This document shows positions 17,846-26,380 of a DNA stretch of 55,198 bases, one piece after another (position 1 is the first letter of the stretch; each line of letters opens with the position of its first letter). The stretch spans positions 1 through 55,198 of the forward strand of contig OKRB01000152.1 of NCBI GenBank assembly GCA_900290245.1, read 5' to 3'. The notes under the pieces were generated by a model. The model searched no databases. It was given only the letters and a program-made list of their open reading frames with translations, and had not been told where the DNA came from. The position numbers and the translations under genes are program-made. This DNA comes from Candidatus Sulfuritelmatomonas gaucii. Lineage in GTDB: Bacteria > Acidobacteriota > Terriglobia > Terriglobales > Acidobacteriaceae.

Positions 17846-19369
17846 TTAGGCATGTGGTTTCTCAGCAAAGACTTCGCGCAGCGCATCTCCGGCTGCGGCA
17901 AGGTTGGCCAGCCACATTTCTGCGTATTCACGCGACAGAACCACTCCATCCGCACCCGCGCTGAAGGCCGCACGAATCGATTTGTGAACGTCGTCGGGTG
18001 CGGTGCGCTTTTCGGGGATCTTGGCGTTTGTCAAAGTCGGAACATCGATATCGATTCCGGGGTAAATCTTTACCATGCCCGCCACCTCTTCCACCGCGCG
18101 CTTGGTCTCGCGCGCTACATAGTCGGCGGTCAGGCCGGTAGTCGCCAGTTGATCGTACGGCGCCTGCGGGTCGCCCATGATCCTGTAATAGAAATCGTTA
18201 AAATCCTCTGGCTTCGCGTCGTGGAAGATCGTTCTGCTCAGGCGGTTCAAATAAGCAGCCATGCGCGGTCCACCGGCGTTGTTGTATGTGGCGGGCTTGA
18301 GGAAGTCGGCGAAGTTCCTGCGCTTTGTGTAGTCCTCTTCCGCGCGATAGAACGGACTGAATGTGAAGCTCTGCATGATGTGAAAGCCAAATGGCTTCTC
18401 GGGCGCGAGGGCCTTGGCCTCGCCATATAGTTGCGCTTCGAGTTCCTGATAGCTGTCGGTCCAAAGAGTCTCCCAGCTCAAAATTTCCGGATAGCGGAGC
18501 AGGATCCGCCAGAAACTGACAAAGTAGCCATCGGCGTTCGGCTCGTCGGCAGCGGCCGCGCGGAACAGTTGCTCCAGCTCGCGGTAGCCTGCTTGGGCGC
18601 GGCTCACGGAGACGCCGCGGTCCTCCGCCTTGGCGCGGCAGAACTGGCAGAAACATGTCGCGGGAACCATGCGGCCCACCAGATTCTCAAACGGCCCCGT
18701 GCGCTCAGAGCCCCAGGCGATGCCGTCGATCAGGTCAGGATAGCCGAGAAGCAGGCTCTCCACCTTGCCGCTGAGAAAGGCGCGATAGTCGGGATTGTTG
18801 AAACACGGGCTGGCCGTGCGGCGGCCGTAGAGATCAATTTCTGAAACCTCGACGTAATTCGGAATGGTGCGATTAAGGCCGGCGCCGGGATTATTCAAAT
18901 CCCAGGCGAAGAAGTCCATTCCTCGGTCGTGCGCCTTGGGCGCCACCGCCTCAATCACATTGAAATTGCCGTAAACGTCGCAGCGGAAATCCTTGAGGAT
19001 CGTGTTCCGAAAATACTTTGGATCGTAATCGTACAAGGCGCCGCCCGCGATGGTGTCGCCTGGCTTGCCGTGGTCAGGCAGCGGGATCGGGCCGTTTTTG
19101 CGCAGCCGCGCTTCGCCGTAGGAGAAGGTATAGGCCCAGATCGTATTCACATCTCCCTTCTTCTGAAGATTGTCCAGAACCTGATCGACACCCTCGTCGA
19201 CCCACGAAAATCCTCGCACTTGGATACCGACGAAGTTCATTCTGTTCTTCACTTGAGGCCGGTCGGCTGCCGGAGCGGGCCGAGATTGCGCATGGGTCGC
19301 ATTGCTGAACAGGACAGCGAATGCAGAACACAATCGCATGAACGATCGGCGATCTAGTATTGAGTTCAC
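17846..19369 (-). CDS. Exported TIM-barrel hydrolase-like protein of unknown function
   Basis: About 507 residues. The chosen GTG start follows GGGGGG by 5 bases; an in-frame ATG 24 bases upstream is the alternative. The N-terminus LDRRSFMRLCSAFAVLF followed by ATHAQS is a signal peptide with a Tat-like RRSF motif. The body looks like a (beta/alpha)8 glycosidase-like fold: FVGIQVRGFSWVDEGVDQVL, then MDFFAWDLNNP, then DGIAWGSERTGPF, and a CFCQFCRAK cysteine cluster (CxCxxC) of the kind seen after strand 4 in several unassigned glycosidase-like families. I cannot assign catalytic acids. It lies between the DUF2090 aldolase-like gene and the DUF6282 hydrolase, suggesting a shared carbohydrate-related pathway. 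Confidence 0.65.
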   Translation of the reverse strand: MNSILDRRSFMRLCSAFAVLFSNATHAQSRPAPAADRPQVKNRMNFVGIQVRGFSWVDEGVDQVLDNLQKKGDVNTIWAYTFSYGEARLRKNGPIPLPDHGKPGDTIAGGALYDYDPKYFRNTILKDFRCDVYGNFNVIEAVAPKAHDRGMDFFAWDLNNPGAGLNRTIPNYVEVSEIDLYGRRTASPCFNNPDYRAFLSGKVESLLLGYPDLIDGIAWGSERTGPFENLVGRMVPATCFCQFCRAKAEDRGVSVSRAQAGYRELEQLFRAAAADEPNADGYFVSFWRILLRYPEILSWETLWTDSYQELEAQLYGEAKALAPEKPFGFHIMQSFTFSPFYRAEEDYTKRRNFADFLKPATYNNAGGPRMAAYLNRLSRTIFHDAKPEDFNDFYYRIMGDPQAPYDQLATTGLTADYVARETKRAVEEVAGMVKIYPGIDIDVPTLTNAKIPEKRTAPDDVHKSIRAAFSAGADGVVLSREYAEMWLANLAAAGDALREVFAEKPHA

Positions 19370-19466
19370 AAATACCCCCCAGGTGGGAACCAATGTTTCA
19401 TTTCATGACGCGGCTTGCCATGCCTTTTTATACCGGTCATTTGCGAGCAGTCAAGGTAGCGGCGGA

Positions 19467-19511
19467 ATCCGCGAATGGTTATCAACAGCCACTGGCGTCG
19501 ATGGTTTCATC
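19467..19511 (+). pseudogene. Relic of a second DUF2090/IolC-C-like gene, opposite orientation
   Basis: The plus strand here reads IREWLSTATGVDGFI, while the intact minus-strand gene next to it reads VREWLSTAAGVDGFI at 19698-19742. By hand count about 35 of 45 bases agree and most differences are at third positions, so this is a diverged homologous coding piece rather than a recent copy. Similarity stops on both sides, and no complete gene surrounds it. It sits in the 172-base gap between two minus-strand genes. Confidence 0.5.
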
Positions 19512-19541
19512 TGTTCCCAAAAACCGGGAGTGCGCGTGGTC

Positions 19542-20474
19542 TCACTTCGCGACCGGCTTGGCACGAGCTTCTTCGAACAAATCGACGAACTCCCGATAAC
19601 GAGCGGCGATCTTTGCAACTGCGGCATCTCGCGTTAACCGGCTGTCACGCAATCCAACCAGAGGATCCCAGAAGTCCGTTCGACCCACCGCAAAGCCGAT
19701 GAAACCGTCGACACCAGCGGCAGTGGAAAGCCATTCACGCACCTTTTCCTCATTCTCACCGCGTCCCAGGACGATGCAGCCGACTTTCGTCCGACCATTG
19801 CGGCGGGCTGTGGCCACCATCTTCTCGCAGTCCGCGCGGCGATCGAGGCCCTCAATCTTCCATATATCGGGTTCGACTCCGGCATCCTGAAGTTCCAGGA
19901 TCGCTCTCTCCATCAATTGAGGGCGAATCTGGAGATCGTAGGTACTCTTGTCGCCGTCGACCTGCGCGAGTTGCTGCTTTTCCGGAGGGACAAGCATTTC
20001 AAACATAAATAGACTGCGATTGGCTCTTTGCAGATAGTCCGAAAGCCGGCGCAAACGCCCTGATTGCCGGGCGTTGAGTGCCCGATCACCTTCAGGGTTA
20101 TAGCGGACCAGGACTTTGCTGAACGTGGGATCGAACGCTTCAATATGCGCCTCGAAATCCTCCCCGTACTCAAAATCAAATTCCTCCTGGCCGCTCTTCT
20201 CCGCAGGACATGCGAATTGAAAACCTTTAGCCAGCGCGTCGCGCAGGATCTCTGCGCCGAATTGCTCATCGACGAGAATGCCGGCCTTCTCTCTCGGCAC
20301 ACCTCCGGCGACGGCCTGTTGAAAGCCGTCATAGATCACCTGCTTCGCAGCCGCGATGTCGGCCGTCTGCGCGGGATTCAATTCGCCATGCCAGCCGAAC
20401 ATTCCTGTTTCAAATGATCCGCGATGATCGAAGGGAAGAATGTAAAGCGGCTTTTCAAATCCACGGGGAATCAT
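19542..20474 (-). CDS. DUF2090 (IolC C-terminal-like) aldolase family protein
   Basis: A 310-residue cytoplasmic protein matching the 2-deoxy-5-keto-gluconate-6-phosphate aldolase-like domain found at the C-terminus of fused IolC proteins. Landmarks are LYILPFDHRGSF at the N-terminus, AGILVDEQFG, EMLVPPEK, PDIWKIEGLD (with the conserved Lys region), GCIVLGRGEN and GFIGFAVGRTDFWDPL near the end. TAGGAGA lies just before the ATG. No kinase domain is attached, so this is the stand-alone form. It lies 91 bases after pgi on the same strand. The reaction is inferred: cleavage of a phosphorylated keto-deoxy sugar acid in inositol- or sugar-acid catabolism. A diverged relic of a homologous gene lies next to its 3' end in opposite orientation. 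Confidence 0.8.
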   Translation of the reverse strand: MIPRGFEKPLYILPFDHRGSFETGMFGWHGELNPAQTADIAAAKQVIYDGFQQAVAGGVPREKAGILVDEQFGAEILRDALAKGFQFACPAEKSGQEEFDFEYGEDFEAHIEAFDPTFSKVLVRYNPEGDRALNARQSGRLRRLSDYLQRANRSLFMFEMLVPPEKQQLAQVDGDKSTYDLQIRPQLMERAILELQDAGVEPDIWKIEGLDRRADCEKMVATARRNGRTKVGCIVLGRGENEEKVREWLSTAAGVDGFIGFAVGRTDFWDPLVGLRDSRLTRDAAVAKIAARYREFVDLFEEARAKPVAK

Positions 20475-20565
20475 GGACTCTCCTACATATCGAAAGATGC
20501 GGCATTGAGAATAAGGTTTTGTTTGGCCGTTGAGAAACTCGCGGACCAGAATTCTCGAAAGCCGC

Positions 20566-22236
20566 CTAGGGCTTTTGCCTTCTCTGGCGATATCTTCGAA
20601 TCAGGTTGTTGGTGGAGCTGTCGTGTTTCAACGCGGGCTCCACCGCGTTTTCGAGCTCAGGAATGATCCGTTGTGCCAGCGCTTTTCCTAGTTCCACACC
20701 CCACTGATCAAACGAATTGATCTGCCAGATCGTGCCTTGCGTGAAAACACTGTGCTCGTAGAGCGCAACCAGCTTGCCCAGGGTCTGGGGTGTCAGCCGA
20801 TCGGCGAGGATGGTGTTCGATGGCCGGTTGCCTTCGAATACGCGATGGGGCACCAGCCAGTCGGGCGTTCCCTCGCTCTTCACCTGTTCCGCCGTCTTGC
20901 CGAACGCAAGCGCTTCTGTCTGCGCGAACACGTTGGCGATGAGCATATCGTGATGCCGGCCTAATTCGTTGAGAGTTTCTGTGAATGCAATAAAGTCACA
21001 GGGAATCAGATTCGTGCCCTGGTGAATGAGTTGGTAGAAGGAGTGCTGGCCATTCGTCCCGGGCTCGCCCCAGTAAATCGGCCCAGTCGCATAGTCCACA
21101 TGAGCGCCATCGAGAGTCACGTGCTTGCCATTGCTCTCCATGGTTAACTGTTGCAGATACGCGGGAAAGCGCTTGAGGTATTGCTCGTAGGGCAGAACCG
21201 CGACCGTATGCGCGCCGAAGAAGTTGTTGTACCAGATGCCGAGCAAACCGATCAGTACCGGCAGGTTGCGTTCGAAGGGAGCGGTGCGAAAGTGCTCGTC
21301 CATCTGGTGAAATCCGTCGAGCATGGCGCGGAAGTTTTCCGGGCCAACAGCCACCATGGTTGAAAGTCCGATTGCCGAATCCATCGAATAGCGCCCGCCA
21401 ACCCAGTCCCAGAATTCGAACATGTTTGCCGTGTCAATCCCGAACTTCGCCACTTCACTAGAGTTGGTCGACACCGCGACGAAGTGCTTGGCCACGGATT
21501 TTTCGTCGCCTCCCAGGCCCGCCAGCGACCAGTCCCGCGCCGAATGGGCGTTGGTCATGGTTTCGAGCGTAGTAAATGTCTTGGAAGAGATGATGAAGAG
21601 CGTTTCCGCCGGATCAAGGTCCTGCACGGCCTCCGCAAAATCGGTTCCATCTACATTCGACACAAAGCGGAAAGTCAGACTGCGGTCACTATAATGCCGC
21701 AGCGCTTCGTAGGCCATCACGGGACCAAGGTCGGAACCGCCAATCCCGATGTTGATGATGTTTCGAATGCGCTTGCCGGTGTGTCCTTTCCATTCACCAC
21801 TGCGAACGCGGTCCGCAAAGGCCTCCATCTTGTCTAGCACGGCATGAACTTCGGGCACGACGTTGGCTCCATCAACAACGATCGATGAGCCTTTAGGTGC
21901 GCGCAACGCGATGTGGAGTACAGCCCGCTTTTCCGTAACATTGATCTTTTCGCCGCGAAACATGGCTTCGATTCGAGCGGCAAGGCCCAATTCTTCCGCA
22001 AGTTGCAAAAGCAGCTTGACGGTGTCACCTGTGATGCGATTCTTCGAGTAGTCAAGGAAGAGGCCGGCTCCATCAACGGTCATCCGCTCTCCGCGCGATG
22101 GATCTTTCGCGAACAGTTCGCGCAGATGCACTTCGCGGATCGAGTCAAAATGCGTCTTCAGGGCCTTCCATGCGCTTCGCTGAATCAAGGGGGAAATACT
22201 CCGCGTTTCGGTTGCCGGCCTGGTTGCTGATGCCAT
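20566..22236 (-). CDS. pgi: Glucose-6-phosphate isomerase
   Basis: Interconverts glucose-6-phosphate and fructose-6-phosphate in the cytoplasm. The start is taken at ATG 22236 because AGGAGAGAG precedes it; an in-frame GTG 18 bases upstream overlaps that site. The 556-residue length is normal for the long bacterial form. Signatures are complete: [42 protein letters not shown] (PGI signature 1 region), [31 protein letters not shown] and the final [14 protein letters not shown]. It leads a minus-strand run with an aldolase-like gene and two exported hydrolases. It may provide the link from the sugar pathways of this locus to central metabolism. Function is certain from motifs; no oddities. Confidence 0.98.
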   Translation of the reverse strand: MASATRPATETRSISPLIQRSAWKALKTHFDSIREVHLRELFAKDPSRGERMTVDGAGLFLDYSKNRITGDTVKLLLQLAEELGLAARIEAMFRGEKINVTEKRAVLHIALRAPKGSSIVVDGANVVPEVHAVLDKMEAFADRVRSGEWKGHTGKRIRNIINIGIGGSDLGPVMAYEALRHYSDRSLTFRFVSNVDGTDFAEAVQDLDPAETLFIISSKTFTTLETMTNAHSARDWSLAGLGGDEKSVAKHFVAVSTNSSEVAKFGIDTANMFEFWDWVGGRYSMDSAIGLSTMVAVGPENFRAMLDGFHQMDEHFRTAPFERNLPVLIGLLGIWYNNFFGAHTVAVLPYEQYLKRFPAYLQQLTMESNGKHVTLDGAHVDYATGPIYWGEPGTNGQHSFYQLIHQGTNLIPCDFIAFTETLNELGRHHDMLIANVFAQTEALAFGKTAEQVKSEGTPDWLVPHRVFEGNRPSNTILADRLTPQTLGKLVALYEHSVFTQGTIWQINSFDQWGVELGKALAQRIIPELENAVEPALKHDSSTNNLIRRYRQRRQKP

Positions 22237-22378
22237 GGTGCTCTCTCTCCTCACTTCAATCAGGGTAGCTTAACCTCATTTAGATGCGCCCCAATCGAAC
22301 TCGGCGTTAACTTTCATACAATCCACACTCCTCCAAATCCGCCATTTTTTTGACATTTGTTCGATGCCGGTGCCCCGA

Positions 22379-22411
22379 TACAACGCACTGCAGGCCGTAT
22401 TGCGTCAGCAC
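22379..22411 (+). pseudogene. Possible scrap of a TonB receptor gene
   Basis: These 33 bases read YNALQAVLRQH, the strongly conserved barrel motif of Oar-type receptors (compare YHALQAVLARNF in the receptor at the left edge). Nothing before or after continues the match. It abuts the DeoR fragment and lies about 490 bases before an intact receptor gene on the same strand. It is short enough that chance cannot be excluded. Confidence 0.3.
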
Positions 22412-22415
22412 TTGA

Positions 22416-22757
22416 GGCGGCTCGATGCGCTGGGCGGGCGCCTACTCGCTCATTGGGCCGGCTGCCATTGAAGCCCTCAGCATATTCGTGCTCGACCGCC
22501 TTTTCCTCGGCGTTACGGGCATGGATCCGAAGCGCGGCGCAACGATAATCGAGCCGGAAGAGGCTGCTATGCTGCGCGCGATGGTCAGACAGGCGCGCGA
22601 GGTGACCGCGGTGGCCGGTTCCAGTAAGATGGGCATGGTGATTCCTGCCGTCATTTGCCCGCCCCGCGACATTGATTTGCTGATTACCGATGATGGCATG
22701 TCCGATGAAGCCTCGCGAACATTCGCTGCGCATGACATTCATGTAATCGCGGTTTGA
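22416..22757 (+). pseudogene. C-terminal fragment of a DeoR/GlpR-family sugar-sensing repressor
   Basis: About 110 residues match the second half of the DeoR effector domain: GGSMRWAGAYSLIGPAAIEA, RLFLGVTGMDPKRGATI, EPEEAAMLRAMV, AGSSKMGM and DIDLLITDDGMSDEASR. The frame is closed by TGA at 22413-22415 exactly where the family's GG-x-R motif begins. The upstream DNA shows no HTH domain and no ribosome site, so the DNA-binding half is lost. DeoR proteins respond to phosphosugars and usually repress neighbouring catabolic genes, so this may once have controlled the receptor or the pgi/DUF2090 run. The remaining gap from 22237 to 22899 otherwise holds only the possible receptor scrap. Confidence 0.75.
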
Positions 22758-22899
22758 CGCAATCGAGGAGCCGATTCCGCAGAACAGCTCTCTACCCTTC
22801 GGATCGCTCAAGCTGACGAAGAGCGTATGCTGGATGCAAATCCGAAAAAGACTTTTACATCACCTGGTGCGCTGTTAAACATCAGGCAATGGTGGTCGC

Positions 22900-25800
22900 A
22901 TGTCCACTGAATTGGGATCGCACGATACCCCGAAAGCCGGCCAGCCGAAAGCTTGCAGCTTTTCTTCATATCTCCTGCTCTTATTGTTGATCGTTTTCGC
23001 TCGTGGTTCCAGCCTCTGCTCCCAGCAGCCGAATCCAACGGCTGTCAGCTGGCAAGGCTGGGTGCGCGCCGCATCCGGCGCTCCGGCTGAGGGCGCAATC
23101 GTCCGGCTAGTGGCGGGCGCGCGATCCGCGCATGCCGTCACAAGCGCCGGCGGAGCGTTCCGCATCAAGGAGATGTTGCCAGGCCAGTACCATCTGACCA
23201 TCGAAATAGGTGGCCTCACATATGATTACGCGGAATCAATCGATCTTGCCGCTGGCGCAAAGCCCGTGCTCGTTGAGATCTCAAGCCGCGGCGAAATCAC
23301 GGTGAATGCGCAGGAAGAGCAGGTTTCCGCTACCGGAGGCGAAGCTCTGTCAAGCCAGGCCGTAAGCGAACTGCCGCTGAACAAACGTGACTTCAGCCAG
23401 CTTCTGCTGCTCGCGGCAGGCACCATGACCGACGCGAATGGCGCCACCAACTTCACCCAGCAGTTTGCTATCAACGGCCAGCGCGGCGTTGAGGCGACAT
23501 TTGCCATGGATGGCGCGGACATCAGCGACCCGGAGATGGGAGGCTCAACGTTCTCCAATTTCAACGTGGATGCGGTGGAATCCATCCAATCAAGTTCAGG
23601 CTGGATGCCCGCTGAAATCGGTCGCGGCGCCGCAGGATTTACCAATATCGTCACGCGGTCCGGTGCCGCGGGCTTTCATGGCTCGATCTTCGAGTTTGTG
23701 CGCAACTCTGCATTCGACGCGCGCAACTACTTTGACCATCCGACGCCTGCATATCCCGGAAGGATTCCGCCGTTTCGGCGCAATGAATTCGGGTTGACCA
23801 ATGGAGGTCCGGTTTACCTGCCTCATCTATATGACGGCCGCAAGACCACTTTCTACTTCGCGCAGTACCAGGGATTCCGCCAGGTGTTGGGAACCACGCA
23901 GGTAATGCCCGTGCCCACGAAGGATGAGCGAGCAGGCGTGGATGCTGTGACCTACCCGGACGGCTCGACGGATACGCTGAACGTGCCGGTCAATCCCGCA
24001 ATCGCCGCGATCCTCGCTCGCTATCCGCTGCCCAACGACATTGGTGGACCCTACCAGGCTCGCACCTACGCAACGCCATCGAAGGTGGCTACGGATGCCG
24101 ATCAGTTCTCGGTGCGCATCGACTTCAGCCCGTCGGCCAGAGATCGGTTTTTCGCACGCTTCAATTTTGACAATCTCACTGGGCCGGTTACCAATCCTGA
24201 TCAAACGGCGATTGATCCAGCTTTCGGCGTCACGTACATTGACCGCCAGCGCAACGTCATCGGCACCTGGAGCCGGACAGCGACAGCTAGGCTAGGCTTC
24301 GAATCTTCAATCAGCATTACGCGCTCCACGCCGGGTTTTCCCACGCTCGACCATACTGATCCGGCAGTCAAATTTAACGACGGACTTTATGAGGCGTTCA
24401 ACAGCGCCGCCGGCTCCGTGATGCAAGCCTACGGCAATCTTTTTCAAGGCCGTGAAAACGTCACATATACAGTTGGCCGGCACGCATGGAAGACCGGATT
24501 TGAGGCGCGTCTCAACCGGGACACGACGTACTTCGGCATCAGCCCCAACGGTGAATACGGTTTTGGCGGCGGAACTGCCTACGCGACCGAGGTAATCCAT
24601 TCGCAAAGCGGCAAGCACGACCTGAATCCTGGCGATCCGCTGCCTGATACGCTATCGGGATTTCTCTCGGGCAGCGCATTCGCCTATACCGTCGCAGTTG
24701 CGCCGTCGTATTTTTCAAACGGGCCCCACATCGGCCCCGCCGCGATCAACCGCAACAACGTCAGCGCCTACGTACAGGACACCTGGAAGATCACGCCACG
24801 GTTCACGCTCGATTACGGCGTGCGTTGGGATCTCTATATGCCGATTTCGGAACGCGCGCACAGGACTTCGAGTTTTCTTACCGTCAACGGCGCGCAGGAG
24901 TTTGTCGTCAACCCGCAACCGGGATATCAGACTTCGTATCGAGACTTTGAGCCCCGTGTGCAAGCTGCCTGGCAAGCGCCCGGCAATTTGCAGGTGCGCG
25001 CGGGCGGCAGCATCATGGTGATTCCACCCAACCTCTGGCAGGACAACTTCCTCACCGGATCCACGCCTTTTGCCGTCTATCCGCATGCCACAGCCGGCGT
25101 CGGTTCGCCCATTCCTTATGGCTTCACAATCACGCCCGGCCAGCTGCCGCGCGCTTACACTCCTGCGGGTGCGGATATTTTTGCGGCAGGCAATACAAAA
25201 ACCGTGGCGCCGAATACGGTGATGGATGTGAATCGCTACGAAAGCGATGTTGCGGCGCTCACACCTGGCCATTTATTCAGCGCGCTCAATCTGAGCGGTA
25301 TCGACCGCAGCTTCGGCAACGCTGCGCTCTTTACCTGGACCCTTGGCGTGGAGCGCAAGTTTGGCAACCTGGTTGGCGATGCCGCATATGTGGGAACCGC
25401 TGCCGAGAAGCTGCCGCGTTCGAGTTTTCCCAATACGTATCCCGGGGCCTCGCCGGGTTTTGCTCCGCACACGCAGTTCGACAAAGCAGGCAACGTAAGC
25501 GGCGGTTTTGGCGTGGAGAACGTCGTCGTCGGTGATGCGCACTCCACGTATCACGCGTTGCAAACATCGCTATCCGGAACCGTGGGTCACGGCGGTCCGG
25601 GTATCCAGGCCGGTTATACCTGGAGTAAATCGCTCGACGATACGAGCATGGTGATCGGCGGCACCGGTTCTACCGGCGCTGTAGCATCAGGCTTTTCGCA
25701 AAACCCTTACAATACCCATCCTGAAAAAGCGCCATCCAATTTTGATGGGGCGCATTCCTTCAGCCTGAGCGTGGCCCAAGATCTGCATCTGGAGCGTGCA

Positions 25801-26343
25801 GGCTTCTTGCGGTTCTGCAACAGGAAGATCACCTACGGTTGGGAGCTGCTGAGCATCTCAAGCATCAGTTCCGGATCACCATTCACTGTTTTTTCCGGAA
25901 TTCAGCAGACAGGTTACGGCTCCGCCGGCGTTGACCGTCCGGATCAGATTGCGCAACCACGCTTGTCGACTGCGCGCGAGGTGCGCGAAGACTATTTTGG
26001 GCAGGGCTCCAGCAACGCGACGGCGTTCTTCTCGATTCCCATCCATGTTGCGGGAGGAAGCGGTCCGAACCAGGGACGATTCGGCACCCTTGGGCGAAAC
26101 ACCTTTCGCGGGCCGGCTTACTACAATTACGACTTTGCGCTGATCAAGGACACGCCGTTTGGCGAGCGCAAAAACGGCGCGGAACGCATCGATCTGCAAT
26201 TCCGCTCGGAATTCTTCAATCTGTTCAATATTGTCAACATGGGCTTGCCGGCAAATATTCTCAATGGCTCCGGCTTTGGCGAAATCAGCAGGACCGCAGG
26301 CAACTCGCGGCAGATTCAACTGTCGCTGAAATTGATCTATTAA
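22900..26343 (+). CDS. TonB-dependent receptor, Oar type
   Basis: A complete outer-membrane receptor of 1147 residues. A hydrophobic signal (SYLLLLLLIVFARGSSLCSQ) is followed by a CarboxypepD_reg-like beta-sandwich (WQGWVRAASGAPAEGAIVRL to about residue 135), the plug (NKRDFSQLLLLAAGTM, FAINGQRGVEATFAMDGADI, IVTRSGAAGFHGSIFEFVRN) and the 22-strand barrel ending in RQIQLSLKLIY. The last residue is Tyr rather than the common terminal Phe, as tolerated in such proteins. It has no SusD or transporter partner nearby and stands alone, ending 37 bases from a convergent gene. An upstream TTTACA/TAAACA pair is a weak promoter candidate. The ligand is unknown. Confidence 0.95.
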   Translation: MSTELGSHDTPKAGQPKACSFSSYLLLLLLIVFARGSSLCSQQPNPTAVSWQGWVRAASGAPAEGAIVRLVAGARSAHAVTSAGGAFRIKEMLPGQYHLTIEIGGLTYDYAESIDLAAGAKPVLVEISSRGEITVNAQEEQVSATGGEALSSQAVSELPLNKRDFSQLLLLAAGTMTDANGATNFTQQFAINGQRGVEATFAMDGADISDPEMGGSTFSNFNVDAVESIQSSSGWMPAEIGRGAAGFTNIVTRSGAAGFHGSIFEFVRNSAFDARNYFDHPTPAYPGRIPPFRRNEFGLTNGGPVYLPHLYDGRKTTFYFAQYQGFRQVLGTTQVMPVPTKDERAGVDAVTYPDGSTDTLNVPVNPAIAAILARYPLPNDIGGPYQARTYATPSKVATDADQFSVRIDFSPSARDRFFARFNFDNLTGPVTNPDQTAIDPAFGVTYIDRQRNVIGTWSRTATARLGFESSISITRSTPGFPTLDHTDPAVKFNDGLYEAFNSAAGSVMQAYGNLFQGRENVTYTVGRHAWKTGFEARLNRDTTYFGISPNGEYGFGGGTAYATEVIHSQSGKHDLNPGDPLPDTLSGFLSGSAFAYTVAVAPSYFSNGPHIGPAAINRNNVSAYVQDTWKITPRFTLDYGVRWDLYMPISERAHRTSSFLTVNGAQEFVVNPQPGYQTSYRDFEPRVQAAWQAPGNLQVRAGGSIMVIPPNLWQDNFLTGSTPFAVYPHATAGVGSPIPYGFTITPGQLPRAYTPAGADIFAAGNTKTVAPNTVMDVNRYESDVAALTPGHLFSALNLSGIDRSFGNAALFTWTLGVERKFGNLVGDAAYVGTAAEKLPRSSFPNTYPGASPGFAPHTQFDKAGNVSGGFGVENVVVGDAHSTYHALQTSLSGTVGHGGPGIQAGYTWSKSLDDTSMVIGGTGSTGAVASGFSQNPYNTHPEKAPSNFDGAHSFSLSVAQDLHLERAGFLRFCNRKITYGWELLSISSISSGSPFTVFSGIQQTGYGSAGVDRPDQIAQPRLSTAREVREDYFGQGSSNATAFFSIPIHVAGGSGPNQGRFGTLGRNTFRGPAYYNYDFALIKDTPFGERKNGAERIDLQFRSEFFNLFNIVNMGLPANILNGSGFGEISRTAGNSRQIQLSLKLIY

Positions 26344-26351
26344 TTCTGCCG

Positions 26352-26379
26352 TTCGGCCTGAGCGCCGCGCTCCGCCGAA
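26352..26379. terminator. Bidirectional hairpin between convergent genes
   Basis: Nested arms TTCGGC..GAGCG and CGCTC..GCCGAA with a 3-base loop form a long GC-rich stem with a small bulge. It fills almost the whole 37-base gap between the converging receptor and periplasmic-binding-protein genes and could end transcription from both sides. Confidence 0.5.
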
Positions 26380-26380
26380 T

